The notes: generated by a model not told the origin, from the sequence alone. Shown: positions 11,827-33,798, counted from the stretch's first letter. The stretch is DNA of 64,000 nt from Anaeromyces robustus (GCA_002104895.1 MCFG01000015.1:145001-209000); one strand, 5' to 3'. Numbers and translations: made by a program.

Positions 11827-12817
11827 TAAGGATATGATTATGAATAATAACAATAATAATTAAAAGAAATATTTTTTAAATATATTTAATAATAAATATT
11901 TATAATTATATAAGCCTACCATAATTATTTAAATCAGTTGATGTTATTATTAAAAAATTTATTAATTGTATAAAATTAATTATTAAATATTTTAACTTCA
12001 AAGAATTAAAATCTTTATTTTTTATACAAGAAACAATTTCAAACGAATAATAATCACAATCACATAAATAAGTTATTAAAATTTTTGATATTTTCAATGT
12101 ACATTTCGACCAATTTTTACTCAATATTTCTCTATTATCAATATCAATTTCATTATAATTTTTTATTGGTAAAGTAATACTAAAAATCTATAATTTTGAT
12201 TAATTTAAATTATTTTAAATTATTTTAAATTATTTTAATTTTTTTGTTGTTATTATAAATATAATGTAATTAAGAATTTTACTATTATAAAAATACCTTT
12301 TTTATTTCATAACAACCATTATGCCATAAAATATTTTTATCAGCATCTTCAGAAAAAGATTTATTAGATATAATAGGCCATTTGCAACCAAAGCAAATTG
12401 AAGTGTGTGTTTTTATTTCATTTTTGTTATTATCATTATTATCCATTGGTGGGTTTATAGTAATTGAAGTAATTTTCTTTTCATTATCACTAAACTATAT
12501 AAATAAATTATGAAATTATATATGAATAAAAATTTTATTTTTTAAAACAATTATATATAAATTTACCTCTGCTTTTTCTTTTATATAATGAACAGAATTT
12601 TTCTTTTATAATAATATATATAAGTTAAATAATAATTTATAAAAATATAAGAATATTTTAAATGATATATTATATTAATTTAATTATTAATTAAATAATT
12701 TATTACCTTTTGACATTCTTTACATTGCCTTTCAGAATTATTCTTATTATTCTTTATTTTTTTCTGACAAATTTCACATTTTGAAGATTTTTTATGATTA
12801 AATATTTTTTTTAACAT
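7598..12817 (-). CDS. large Asn-rich protein with LIM-like zinc-binding N-terminus and SAM-like C-terminus
   Basis: Eight exons: 12817-12707, 12602-12567, 12494-12297, 12187-11920, 11775-11588, 11488-8272, 8166-7993, 7824-7598, giving 1472 residues. The N-terminus has CEIC (14-17) and CKEC (32-35). A second cluster is C83-x2-C86 then WH107-x2-C110, which has the spacing of half a LIM domain. Next come about 150 residues of mostly hydrophobic and helical sequence (DEEELSKNELYELFKNIIIF). About 1,070 residues of disordered Asn/Ser/Lys-rich sequence follow, with long Asn runs. The last 65 residues are conserved-looking and helical (WIAQLNRQEIFTISDIRSLN, then DDDWYHLGLSVLAIRAIKDTL) and resemble a SAM-type helical module. 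I do not recognise the family. A cytoskeletal or signalling scaffold is a guess from the LIM-like and SAM-like ends. Exon phases all agree. Many long Leu/Ile/Met frames on the other strand are shadows of the Asn codons. Confidence 0.75.
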
Positions 12818-14074
12818 TTTTTTTTCTCCTATATCAATAATTACAAAAATAATAATGAATATTATACAAATTTTTATTCTTTTTATTTTATTTTAAATGC
12901 TAGTGTGTTTAATAAATTAACAATTATTTTACTGTATATATTATAATTACTACTATTATAATTATACAGTATTATAATCGTTATTATTATTATAATTATA
13001 ATTATAATATAATTATTATTATTGTTATTATTTTTATATTAATATTAATATTTTTTTAACAAAGAAAAAAAAATTATTAATTCAATTTCATGCTTATTTT
13101 GAATAAAAGAAGTACTTATTTTCAAATTTAACAAATATATATATATTAAATATATTATAAAATATATATATGGATTATGTTTAATAAATTTTAAAAGTAA
13201 AAATTCTTATTTATTTTATATTTAAGCTCTATTTAATAATTAAAAATTAATTGAATTAATTATTACTTTAATTTAAACGTAATCTATATAACGATATATC
13301 AAATGATATAAAAAAACAATAAATCAATAAATAAATATATTTAATAGTAGTTAAATTTTAATTTCAATTAATATATATTGATAAATTAACATTAATAATA
13401 ATTATATTTATGTTAATTTTATATCTTAATTCTTTTTTATTTTTAAACTTCATTTATTAAATATTATATTTTAATGCAAATAATTATATTAGTAAGTACC
13501 ACTTTATATTAAATCAAATTTCATATTTTTTAATCATAATAAAGAATTTATGAATCTGGTATATTTATAATAATTTTACAAAAATAATTTTTTCATATAT
13601 ATAAATTATATATATATTAATGTATATATTCGAACATTATAATAAAATTTTTAAAATTGTGATTTTATGATATAATATTTAATATAATACAAATATATAC
13701 AATAATAATATATTTTATATTAAAAATTATCATTTTTTTCTAACAAAATGAATAACATTAATAATTTTAATAAATATACATATATATGTATATCATGTTA
13801 CACAAAACTTTAATAATTACCATAAAATTCTTTACTAAATATTAAATATATTTAATTACTTATTTATTTATTATTTATTAGTTAATTATTAGTTAATTAT
13901 TTATTTTTTAATTTACCATTTATTTATTTTAAAATATTTATAATATGAATTTTTTAAGAAACAAAGATTCTTTATTTTTGTAGATACTTTTTAATATATA
14001 ATTAAACAAAAACAAATAAATATATTTGTAAAAACAAAATAGTTTAAATTAAAGTTTTTGAAATAAATATTAAA
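12818..14074. other. intergenic, no gene seen
   Basis: About 1.25 kb of AT-rich sequence between the start of the LIM-like gene and the 3' end of SPT6. It has short TTATTA runs near 12980-13030, but no frame with credible coding content and no RNA gene. Confidence 0.4.
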
Positions 14075-20504
<6,430 letters not shown>

Positions 20505-20947
20505 TTGATATAAATCTTTATTAGTTTATTAATATCACTAAACATTATTAAAAAAATAAAATATAAATATAATAGTTTAAAATATATACATATATACATA
20601 TATTCATTGTTTAATTAATATGAAATTCAATATTATATATAAAACAAAAGAAATGTATATTACATTAATATTTATAACTTAAACCAATGTATAAAAAAAT
20701 ATCAAATATTTGAAAAAGAAAAAATATCATAAAATTATTTAATAATCTATTTTTATATTATAAATAAATATAAATTATTAATATTATAAAAAATTATATT
20801 TATATTTTTTTAACTAAATATATATATGTATACATTATACGTATACATAATTTTTGAAATGTATCTAAAAATATTATATATATTATTACCAATCACTTAA
20901 TATGGATGATTTATTTTATTATTATTATAATTATTATTATTATAAGA

Positions 20948-21217
<270 letters not shown>

Positions 21218-21589
21218 ATAAAACTAAACTTATTTTAATCTTATAAAATTTTTAATTTGATAATTTTCTTAGTAAATATTATATATTATTAAAAAAAACT
21301 AAATTATATCAGCAAAAATAAAAATATATTGAAGCTCAACATTTAATAATAAACTAAAATATTATATACAAAAATTCTTTTCTAATTTGTAAAATTTTCA
21401 ATTTAAAATACATATTATGTAAAATAGTTATTTTATTTATATATTATAGAAATGTATTAATTTATAAGTATTTTTTTTAAACTACTATTAAAAAAACCAA
21501 AATATTATTAATTGTAAATTATTTTCATTATATAGATGAAAATATAATTATAAAAATTAGAACTATGGACTTTTATTTATAAGAAAATT

Positions 21590-21622
21590 ATGTTACTTTT
21601 TAGAATAACTAAAAAGTAACAT
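21590..21622. repeat. perfect 14-bp inverted repeat, 5-base loop
   Basis: ATGTTACTTTTTAG, loop AATAA, CTAAAAAGTAACAT. All 14 positions pair. It lies in the SPT6-PUP1 spacer, away from any exon. It could form a hairpin or serve as a dimer-binding site; no function can be assigned. Confidence 0.8.
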
Positions 21623-21814
21623 TAGGAATTATAACAATATACTTCTAGCTATAGACATTATGATATACTATGTTTAATTAAATATTAAATATTTTATATC
21701 CGTAGAATAATTTTGAATAATTTTATATTCCATAAGAATATAAATTAGCTAATTAACATAAATATATATTTTACTAATTATATATTTATTATTATTATCA
21801 TTTCACATTTTGCT

Positions 21815-21847
<33 letters not shown>

Positions 21848-22463
21848 AAAATACTAGTTTTACTTTCAATTATACTTGAAATATATATTTATAGATATAT
21901 ATTATAAAAAATAATTCTAAATATTATTATTTATGTAGAATTTTTTATTTTTATAATTATATAATAATTATTTTAATATATATATTTTAAATTTTTATTT
22001 TTCTTTATTATTTAATTTTTATTTATTATTATTTTTATTATTTTTATTATTATTATTATTTAATATTATTAATATTAATAATTCAACATTAATAATATAA
22101 TATTATATATATATTTTTATTTTTTTATTTTTATTTTTACTTTTGTATTTTTTTTTTTTTATTTTTTGTTTTATTTATTATATATTTTTTTTTTATTTAT
22201 TTTATTGATAATATAATTTGCTAATTTGCTTCATAGTTTATTTGAGTTAATATAATTTATCAATTAATTAATAATTATTTTATTATGATATTTTTTTTCC
22301 CAAATATTTATATAATTTATATAACAAAACTATTTTTGTATTTTTATTTATGAAAAAAAAAAAAAATGAATGTTGAAATAATTAATTATAGTAATTGAAG
22401 TGCATTAAATTTTTAATTTCATTTGTTATATCAAATATTTTTAAATTTATATTTTTATATAAA

Positions 22464-23408
22464 CTATTGGTCTATTTCCATTTCGTTAACTTCAACAACA
22501 TCGACAAGGTTTCTGATACTTTCCTTAATCACAGCTATAAATTGTATAAAAATTATAAAGATTATTATAAAAAATATATATAAATAATATAATATAATAT
22601 AATCATTTATAATAGTATATATTGAAAATATATATATATAATTTTTTTATTAATATTTATAAAAAGATATTTACGAGTAACACCAAGATTGAATTTATAA
22701 ACTTGTTCTTTTTCTTTTCTGACATTTGGCTTTATATAGTTTCTTAAGTAGTCAACTTTACCTTTAGTAAGAACACAAACATCGACATTACTACCTGAAC
22801 CCATATCGTTGAAAATACCAGCTTGAATTGCTTCTGCAACAAGATCAATGGCTTCTTGACGCTAATTTATATAATTAATTAAAGAAATTCAAATCATACA
22901 CAATTAATATAATATCATTATTTTCATATTAAAAAAAAAAAGATATTTTAAAGAATTTCAGTGATAATAGTAATAAAAATAATATAACTAATATTATCTA
23001 TTAATAATTATAATTCATTAATCATACTTCTAAGTCTTTTTTGTATTTAGATTCAAATACTGCCATTGCAGCTAATGAACCTGAACCCATAGTGACATAT
23101 GGAAGCTTATCAGTACTACCATGTGGATAGATTGTATATAAATGTGGACCTGTGCAATCTACACCACCTAAAATTAAAGCAGCACCAATATGACCTTGAT
23201 ACCTGTTATAATCATAATATATTATATAAAACATACATAAATATTTAATTATCATTTTGAAATCAATAATATTATAATTTATAAATCTATAATAATTTTT
23301 TATAGTAATATTTAAATTTTGAAATGTTATATTCGTAATTTGAATATTCGTTAATGAATTATTTAAATTTTTTTTTTGTATTTGTATTATTATCTTTTTA
23401 ATAATTAT

Positions 23409-23457
<49 letters not shown>

Positions 23458-24519
23458 ATAATAGTACTTTTATCAATATAAAATATGTCGAATGATAAAC
23501 ATTAAAAATTATTTAATGATATTTATCAAATATATATTTGAATAGTTAATATTTTTATAATAGGATCTTGAATTTGTTATTATTTATATATGTAATATAT
23601 AAGGATCTTTCTGAATTAATTTTATAATTTTATTTTTAATATTGTATTCTGATTTTTTTTTTTTTTTCAATATTTGTGATATTATTATTAAAAAAGTTGA
23701 AATTTTTATTATATATAATATTATATTTTAAATATTTACTTGAATAAAAGTTGTTTAAGCATAGTCATAGCTGTAACGACTCTAGCTTCTCTACCAGTAT
23801 TTAATCTATGTAATTCAATGTTGGAACTAATTAATGCAGTGGTCATTTCAGTATCAGCAGCTGTACCAGCACCACAACAATACATGTTTGGAGCAATATA
23901 ATGAATCTTTTCACAATTTTTGTCAGCAACAATTGGTCCTTCAGTAGCACGAGTATCAGCACCTAAAACAATACCGTCCTGTAATTTTTATTGTTTAATT
24001 TATAATTAATAAATTATAATAATTTATAAAATTATATTCTTTAAAATCTGATTTTTAAATTAATTATTAAAAAATTATATAATATTTATTTTATTTTATT
24101 TTATTTTATTTTATTTATTTATTTATTTATTATCATTATTATTATATTATTATTATTTTGCATTATGTTATTTTTGTTAAACTTTTTTTTTATTTGATCA
24201 TTAACAATTTTAGAAATTCATTTTCGGTATATACTTTAAACATTAGGCCAACAATGGTTGTACCAGTTTTAGTAGCCTTTGGAAGTTTCATATTGTTTTC
24301 CTTTCCATGTTCCAAAAACAAATTTCTATATACAATTTTATTAATTTATATTTAATAAGATATAATAAGAAATGTATACAATTACTTTTATTATTATTTC
24401 GCTTTAAATAAATATAATATGTATATAATATTATATTTTTATTAATAAAATTTAAATTATTTTATTTTTATTATTAACCTTTGGTAATTATCGAAATTGA
24501 ATCCAGTTTTTGTTGCCAT
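22464..24519 (-). CDS. PUP1: 20S proteasome subunit beta-2 (PUP1/PSMB7)
   Basis: Trypsin-like catalytic subunit of the 20S core. Six exons: 24519-24479, 24325-24235, 23978-23740, 23202-23028, 22861-22675, 22534-22464, giving 267 residues, the usual family length. A 35-residue propeptide precedes the conserved cleavage site: TKTG then TTIVG, so Thr36 becomes the catalytic N-terminal Thr1. The partner residues fall exactly where expected: Asp17 (D52 in [20 protein letters not shown]) and Lys33 (K68). [12 protein letters not shown] and the [10 protein letters not shown] segment confirm the beta-2 class, and the extended C-terminal tail is the arm that wraps beta-3 in known structures. The gene appears intact and active. 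It is read toward SPT6 and has a large empty region upstream. Confidence 0.97.
23410..23456. repeat. poly-T tract, 47 bases
   Basis: Homopolymer inside the PUP1 intron 23203-23739. Assembly length across it may be unreliable. Confidence 0.95.
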
Positions 24520-26060
24520 TATTTTTATATATAATCTATAAAGGTAGAAAAATTAAGATTTTAATTAGAAATTAAAAGAAATTTCAATTTAGGTATAATA
24601 CATCATATAAATAATAATAATAAAAATAATTATAAATGATATTAAATTCTAATTTTTTTTATATTAGATTATATTTATTATAGTAACAATAAAATATCAT
24701 ATGTTATTTATATTAATTTATAAAATATAATTTTTATTTTAGGATAGAAAAAGCTAAAAATTAACATAGTTTAATATATTGGATCAATTTATTTTGAATC
24801 TTTACATAGATAAATTATAAAATTTAAATTAAATAATATTATAAAAAATATTTACTAATACTGACTTTTTTTTTATTTTCTATTCCAAAAATTATTATTT
24901 TTTAATTTTATACTTTCAATTTATTTTTTTATTTATTGTTGATATTGATGGATCAAATTACAAATAAAAAAATAGTCTTTAATAATAATATATTTTATTT
25001 TATTTTATTTTATTTTATTTTATTTTATTTTATTTTATTTTATTTTTTTTTTTTTTTATTTTCAAAATTCATATATTTTAAATTTTTATTAATAATAATA
25101 TTTTTATTTAAATATTTCATATTTTATAATATTTGTATAAATTATTATTTGAAATTTTTTAATAAATTAATTTTAATTTATTTATTATATTATTTTTTTT
25201 ATTTTTTACATTTCAAAAAATTTTGAAAATTACATATTTATTCCATTTTAATTATGTTAATATTTATAGACTTGATATTTTCAAAATATTTAATATAGTA
25301 GATAAATCTATAATTTTAATACAATAAACTTGTATATATCATATTTTAAATGTTTCGAAATATTTATAATAAATATAAAAATTATAGAAGTATATATAAT
25401 AAAATTTTAGAATATGATACTATTAGTAAATATATATATATTATTTATTTTATAAAATATATACATTATTTAGAATATGTATTAATGAAAGCTTGGAGTA
25501 TTTATCAATAATTTGTTTTATCTTATTATAAGAAATAAAAAGAAAAATATATGAAATTTTATTAAAACAAATAATGATAATAATCAAAATTTGAAAAATT
25601 ATCATAAAATTTTCAAAGTTATATTAATAAAATGTTACATTATTAAATTTGTTGATATATTAAAAAGCATAAAGCAAAAATAGGTATACAATAATTAAAT
25701 AACTTTTATATATATAATGATATATTTAATAATATAACACATTAATAATAAAACAAAACAACATAAAGGATTTTTTATCTACTAAAATAATTCATATATT
25801 AGATATTTTTTGAAATATGTGCATTATTTTTTATTATAAAATATTTGATATATTTGATTGAATATATTTTTTATTTTACAAATACATTTGAATAATTGTT
25901 GATATTAATATTTAAATGATAAATATGTTATAATATTTTTTATAATTTGGATAATTATATATATAATTTTTTTAGCAAAAAAATATATAAATTTTATATT
26001 CACTATATAATATATCTATGTGATTTGATATATTTTATATATTTTTTAACCTAATCTATA

Positions 26061-26213
<153 letters not shown>

Positions 26214-27150
26214 TATATAAATAAATAATAATTAATAGAAAAAAATAAATAAAAAAAATGAGTTAATTGATATGTATATATGTACAAAATATATTTTAAA
26301 ATAAAATTCATATATATTTTTGTATGGATTATTATATATTATATATTTTTTAAAAAATATTTTTTAATTAAACTATACATATTTTTTTACCATATATGAC
26401 AAGTAATTAATTAAATTTTTGTTATGAGTAAAATATATACTAAATATAGTATAAAATCAAAAATTATGTATAAAGAGAAACAAAAAAAAAACATTAAAAC
26501 AACATAAAATAATATAAAAACACGAAACATATATAATATAATATAATATGTTATAAATCAAATTTTTATAAAGTTAAAAATATTTTTATTAGAATGATTT
26601 TAGTTATTTTTCAGGATATATATTATATTATTATTTATTTATTCCTTTTTAATAATAATAAAAATTGTTTTTATAATTGAAAGATTGCTTTTATAGGTCA
26701 TTTTTTTATTAGTGTAATGGGCAATTAATTAGAATATATAATTTAATATTAACTAAATATAATGATAATATATTATAATATATACAGTTAATTTTTTAAA
26801 AGCCAAATATATATGAAAAAATACACAGTCTAATATTATAGTATATATTATAATAATATTAAATAAATGATATTAAAATAACCATCTTTAATTTTTAATT
26901 AATATTATTATGATACAATATATCCTAATATAATATAAATATATTATAAATAAAGTTATACAATAGATTTAAAATAAAAAACTATTTAATTATACTTTAT
27001 AAAGAAATTGAAGTAATTAATTTTTTAATATTCTATAATCAATTGTATAATTATATTGAATATATTGAATGTATAAAATGTATATATATTACAATATACA
27101 TAATTATATTTTAAATGATATTAAATTTTATTAAATTTTAAATTTATTTT

Positions 27151-27344
<194 letters not shown>

Positions 27345-28905
27345 GTGAATAAATATTTTAACCAATGATTTAGGTAAAATGTTTTAAACTAGGTTAAGAT
27401 ATCATAATTATTGTTTTATTTTTTTTAAAAAAGAAATTACTTTTTTTAATTAATATATTGAAATATTAATTAAATGAAATATAAATTATATATAAATATA
27501 AGAGTTTTTTTTTATTTTTATTTTTTTTTTTTTTTATTTTTTTTAAACAATATTGATATTTTTCTTTTTCTTTTAAATAATAATATTAATTGCTAGTTCT
27601 CAACGAAAATTAATAAAATTTTTTTCGTAAGAAGATATAATATTTTAATAGTTAAGAATAAATTAATTGCTAAATATATTATTCAAAACATTTTAATATA
27701 TAATATATTCATATATATTGAATAAAAATAACTTATACAATTTTTTTGTAATGCTGATTTATTATAAGGTGTTTTTAAACAAAACATTTACTTTTCTCAA
27801 TTAGAATTAATATAAAATAATTCTTATTTATATCTAATATTATAAAAAATTTACATTAAAATTATTTTTTATTTATTTTTTTATATTAAATAAATAAAAA
27901 TAATATTCATACTTTAAAAAGAATCTATTTAGGAATTAAGAATAGTAGCAACATTATTATATAATTAGAGAAAAAGAAAAATATTAATATTTTATATTAG
28001 TATTTATAATTTATGTATAAGAAAAATATTTTTTAATATATTAAAAATATTTTTTTTGTACAGTTTTTATTTAAATATAGATTTTTTATTAACGTTTATT
28101 AAAGAGAATTATATATATACATATATATAAAGAAAGAGAAATATTTTAATTTTTATATTATTTTTTTTATAGAATTATTTAACATTTTAAAATTTTATTA
28201 TTTATTTAGTAATAAAATTTAATTTTAATATATTATAAAGTCTATTGAACTTTATTGTTATCAATTCTTTATTATAAGAAAAACTTATCGCATAATACGA
28301 GTAAAATAGAATATATGCCAATTTTATATTTTTATTTGAAATATTTAAAATTTTATTAATTATTTATTCTTATAGAGAATACTTTTTTTTTTTATTAATT
28401 TCGAAATAACTTTTTATTTTCCTTTATACTCTAAAGCAAAGGTAAGAAGAATATTAAGAATGTTAAATATATAATTAATTTAAAATTATATTTTATAATT
28501 ATTGTTATTAATTTTTTTTATAATAATAATATTAATAAATATTATAGAACGCTGTTAACAATTCATTATTTAACAATTGAATAAAAATTATAAAGTAAAA
28601 TAATAAAATATATAATAACAATAATAATAACAACAACAGTAATAAATATAACAATAACAATAACAATAACAATAAAATAACAATAGCAATAAAAACAAAA
28701 ATAATATAAAGAAAAGTTTTTATAAATTAAAAAGAAATAAAAATATTTTTCTTATTATATTAATAAGAAATAAGAATAAAAAACAACAATATCAGAGTTC
28801 GTTCAATAATTTTAAAAAAAATATAAATACTTATCTCTATCTTAAATTCTAAATATATAAAGAATTTAAAAATTATATTTTTATTGAAAAAAATATTTAA
28901 TAAAA

Positions 28906-31900
28906 ATGCTTTCTCAAAGAAGAATTTTTTCAAGTAACAATTATTTTATTTTTTTGATATTATTTTTTTATTTATGTATTTTTTTTCTATAATTATATTA
29001 ATAATTTTTTTTAAAAATAAATAGCTGTGCCAGCAGCAAATACTTTAACACCACCGAAAAAGAACGATAGTTTTCATGCAATTGATGAAACTGAATTAAA
29101 TGCTTATGTCGATTGGATAAAATCAAAATTAAAAGATGATAAAGATGTCAAGGATTTATTACCTCGTATTCTTGATACTCAAAATGATGATCCAAATCGT
29201 ACTGATGGAAAAATAGATCTTTTCGAAGCATTAAAATCTGGTGTTCTTTTAGTTAAATTAATCAATGATGCCATTCCTGGTGCTATTGATGAATCATTAA
29301 TAATTCCCAATCCAAAGATTGCTGTTCATATGTATGAGGTAAAATTTATATTTAATAATATTTATTTATTCATTACATTACATTATACTATATTACATTA
29401 TTATATAACTTATTTATAATATTGCTTATAATAAAATTATTTATAATGAAAATAATAAGGATATATATGTTATTGAATACTCATCATATTAATCTTTATA
29501 ATATATTAATATATTATTTAAATATAATTTATATATAATCAATTAAATCTATATTTATTTATGTTATATCATATTAAAATATATATCATTTTAACAGAAT
29601 CATTCAATTGTTCTAGAAACAGCTAAAAGATATGGTCTTCAACTTTGGAATATTGGGCCCCAAGATATCATGAGAGGAATTCCTCATTTATGTCTTGGTT
29701 TGGTTTGGCAAATTATTAAAGTATATATATATATATGTGTAGATAAATAAAGAAATAAAGAAATAATAATAATAATAGAAATAATAATAATAATAAATTA
29801 ACATAATAATTTAAATATATAAATATTATTATTTATTTATTTTTTTTTTTATTTACTCATTTTATTTATTTCTTATTAATTACAATAATTATAATGATTA
29901 TTAATATACAAAAAAAAAAAAAAAAATATTTAAAATGAAAGATTGGTTTATTCAAAAAAGTTGATTTAGAAAGAAAAAAAATGGCTTTAAATGAAAAATC
30001 ATTAAATGCTTTACCTGCTGAAGAATTAGTTCTTCGTTGGTTTAATGATATACTTCAAATTACAAACAAAACTTCAAAAAGAGTTGCTCAATGGTCATTA
30101 GATCTTCGTGACTCAATTTGTTATACTATTGTTCTTCAATATTTAGGAAGTATTGTCAAAGAAGAGTTTCATGGTCAATCAGCTAATTTTGTTCCAGAAG
30201 AAGAACAAGATTGGCTTAAACGTGCTGAACGAATGCTTTCTATGGCCGAAAAGTTAGGTTGTAGGAAGTTTTTAACTCCTGTTGATGTTGTTAACGGTAA
30301 TAAGAATTTGAATATTGCTTTTACTGTTAATTTATTTAATACGTATGCTTCTCGTACATTTACTCAAACATTAAATAAGGTTCATAAGGATGCTGTTAAT
30401 ATGTCTAGAGATATTAATTTTAATGCTACACCACCAGAACCTACTAGTCCATTACTTATTGATGCTATGTCTTCTGAATCTTTTACACTTCGTGAAAATT
30501 TAAATAAAAGTTTAGCGGAAATTGATGATTTAAAGAAAGAAAAAGCAAAAATTAGTGCTGATATGGATTTTTTAAGAAGAGATTATGAATCATTAAAAAA
30601 AAGAATGGATCCAATTCTTGATGAAGTTAAAACTCTTCGTTATCAAAAGAATGATTTAGAAAAACAATGCGACGAAATGAAAGAAGAAAATAAAGAAGCT
30701 CAACAAAAATGTAACGAATTAGAAAGAAAAATTGTTAATAGAGCTCGATTAGTTCAAACTTTAAAGAAACAATTAGAAGAAAAAGAAGAAATTATTGCTT
30801 CTGGCTTAAAAAATAATTCTGATTCGGAAATTCAAGCTCGTGGTATTATGCAATCTCCAAAATATTCAATGGCAAATGATTTAGTTCAAAGTTCTAGAAT
30901 TGAAGAAGAATTAGAACAGTATAAAGAAAGAATAAGTCTTTTAGAAGATCAGTTACAAAAGAGTAAAGAAGAATTATCTAGAATTAGAGATAGTTCAAAT
31001 AATGATTATAATACTCCACCTACATCTCCACCATTAAAGGGAGTTAGTAGATCAAAGCAGATTTATTCTCTTCCTGAAATTCTAAATTCTAATCGTAATA
31101 TTGAACAAGAATCACCTGAAGAACTTTCTAAACGTGTTTATTGGTTATGTGAATGTCTTTCACAATGTCAAGATATTATAACTAAACAATCATCTAATCC
31201 AATGGATAGTATGAATTATAAAGACATAGAATTTCCACCACCACCTTCATTATTAAAAATAAATAATAATGATATAAATAACGACTCTGAAAAACAATTT
31301 ATATCCAATTTAATGGAAGAAAGAGATGATACCCTTAAAAAGCAACATCAATTAGAAAAAGATTTATTAATACTTCAAGATCGTTTTGATACTTTGTCAA
31401 AAGAACATGAAAGACTTTTAATAAATCATAATAATATAATTGATGAAGGTAAGAAAGCCGATTCATTAAAACAAGAACAAACAAATAATACTATTAAATT
31501 ACTTCAAAAACAATTTAATGAAAGTAGTAATGAAATGAATCAACAATTACAAGAAAGAAATCAAATGCTTGAAAGATTTTCATCAATGCTTGAAGAAAAA
31601 GATAAAACTTTAAAACAATATGGTCGTGATATTAGAGAAAAAGATAATAAAATAAATGAATTAAATCGACAACTTGATAATATTCAAAAAGAAAAATCTC
31701 GTGAAATTGAGAACTTAAAAAAGACTATTCGTAATCTTACAGATGAAAAAGATGATTTAAAGAAAGCTAATTATCAACATCAAGCAGAATTGGAATCTGT
31801 TAAAGACAATTTAAGAAAAGAACAAAATCGTCGTAGAGATATCATCTCAGAAAAGAATATAACTGTAATCGATAATAATAGTAGTGTTAATCTTCATCCA

Positions 31901-32248
31901 GTAATTGAAAAAAGATCAGGAAGAACAAGTGCTTCTCCAACTCATAATAATACTCAAATTATGGAACGTATTAGTAAAGTAAGTTTTAAAATATAATATA
32001 ATATAATATAATATAATATAATATAATATAATATAATAAAATAAATTAATAAATGAATATATATATATACATAAATAATTTATGAAAAATTTACTTTTTT
32101 TTTTTTTTTTTTTTTTGTAATAATAATATTATTTTATTTATTTAATAATTAATGTTTTTTATTATTGAATAATTTTTAGATGAGATCTGAAGTCGATGCT
32201 ATGAGGAAAAAATTAAGAGATAAATCAAATAGTGAATTTTCAATTTAG
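28906..32248 (+). CDS. fimbrin-like tandem CH domains fused to a long coiled coil
   Basis: Five exons: 28906-28933, 29025-29338, 29598-29720, 29942-31978, 32180-32248, giving 856 residues. Residues about 26-158 form a CH domain of plastin/fimbrin type: DGKIDLFEALKSGVLLVKLIN, PGAIDE, then LWNIGPQDIMRGIPHLCLGL and WQIIKIGLFKKVDLERKK. A second CH domain follows at about 178-290 (LPAEELVLRWFNDIL; DWLKRAERMLSMAEKLGCRK; VDVVNGNKNLNIAFTVNLFN), matching the second CH of the first actin-binding unit of fimbrin. Fimbrin would continue with two more CH domains. Here residues about 325-830 are coiled coil with heptad-like Leu/Glu/Lys-rich helices, broken by a Ser/Pro-rich linker near 355-385. No EF-hands precede the CH pair. 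It is probably an actin-binding, self-associating protein. I know no named family with this order. Confidence 0.85.
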
Positions 32249-33068
32249 ATTTATAATTTGTCATAAATAAAATAAAATTAAATAAAAAACAAACAAAAAT
32301 GAAAAAAAGAAATAATTCAAAATATTTAATAAGTGACATAATGACATAAATAAATAAAATAAAATAAAATAAAATAAAATAAAATAAAATAAAATAAAAT
32401 AAAATAAATAAATAAATAAATAAATAAACATACAAACAATAACAATAATAATAATTCAATAAATTTTAAAAATAAGAAACAAAGCTAAAAATTAAATATG
32501 TCTTATATATATAAGATAAGATCATTAAATAAGAAAATTTAAAAGTTAAAAGAAAAAAGTAATAAAATAAAATGTCAAACAACATACATTCACTCACATA
32601 CAAAAAAAAATAATGATGAAAAATTAATTCTTAATTGAATATTGGTATTAATATTAAAGCAAAATATATTAATATATATCAGCATTTGTATTTATGCTTA
32701 GTATTAATATGAATATATATTAATGGATATATATAATATTGGGAATAAAGTCTATATTATTTTTAAAGAGAAAATTATATTATTTTTATTTATTTTTCTT
32801 TCTTTTCTTTCCTTTTATTTTATTTTATTTTATTTTTTATTTTATTTTTTTTTTTTTTTAGATTTATAATATTTTATCAGAAATAAATATAATAATAATA
32901 TCAATGGTAATATAATAATAATAATAATAATAATGTATATACAAGAGTAAAGGTAGAAGAAAAAAAAAAAAAAAAAAAAAAAAAATAAATAAAATAAAAA
33001 AAAAAAAAAAGAAAGAAAGAAATAAAATAATATAAAATAAAATAAATAAATAAATAAATAAATAAAAA

Positions 33069-33103
<35 letters not shown>

Positions 33104-33756
33104 TTATAAACAGTAAGAAAAAAGAAAATTATTAAAAATAATATCAAAATTATCAAATTTATTCTTTTCTCTTTTCTTTTTTTTTTCTTTTTTTTCTTTT
33201 TTTATATATTGATATAAAAAATTATAAAAAATAATGTTAATTTAGATTATTTATTTATAAAATTCAGTTTTTTGATTTCCTGATATTATAATTTTTTTTA
33301 TCTATTAAACATATTAATTTTTTAATCAAATATAAAAATTTACATTGTATAAATTAAAAAATAAATAAATATCAGTAATAATAAAAGTTTAAAATCAAAA
33401 CAAAAAAAAAAAAATTATAAATTGTGAAAATACACAAAAATTCATAAATAGCAAAAAAAAAAAAAAAAAGACAACAAATAAACAAAAAAGAAAAAAAATA
33501 AAATAAAATAAAAAAAATAAAAATTATTATAATTAAAAATTTTTATAATAATATAATATTAAATAAATAAACAAATAAATATAAATAAATATAAATAAAT
33601 AAATCAATAAATAAATAACTAAATAAAATCAGTATAAAAAAATAATAAATATTATAAAATTATTTTGAACAGTTATATTGATTTATTGTTCTTATCTATT
33701 ATTATACTACTTTTTTTCCCTCCAGTATTATTCATTATTATCTATAATATTTATCT

Positions 33757-33798
<42 letters not shown>

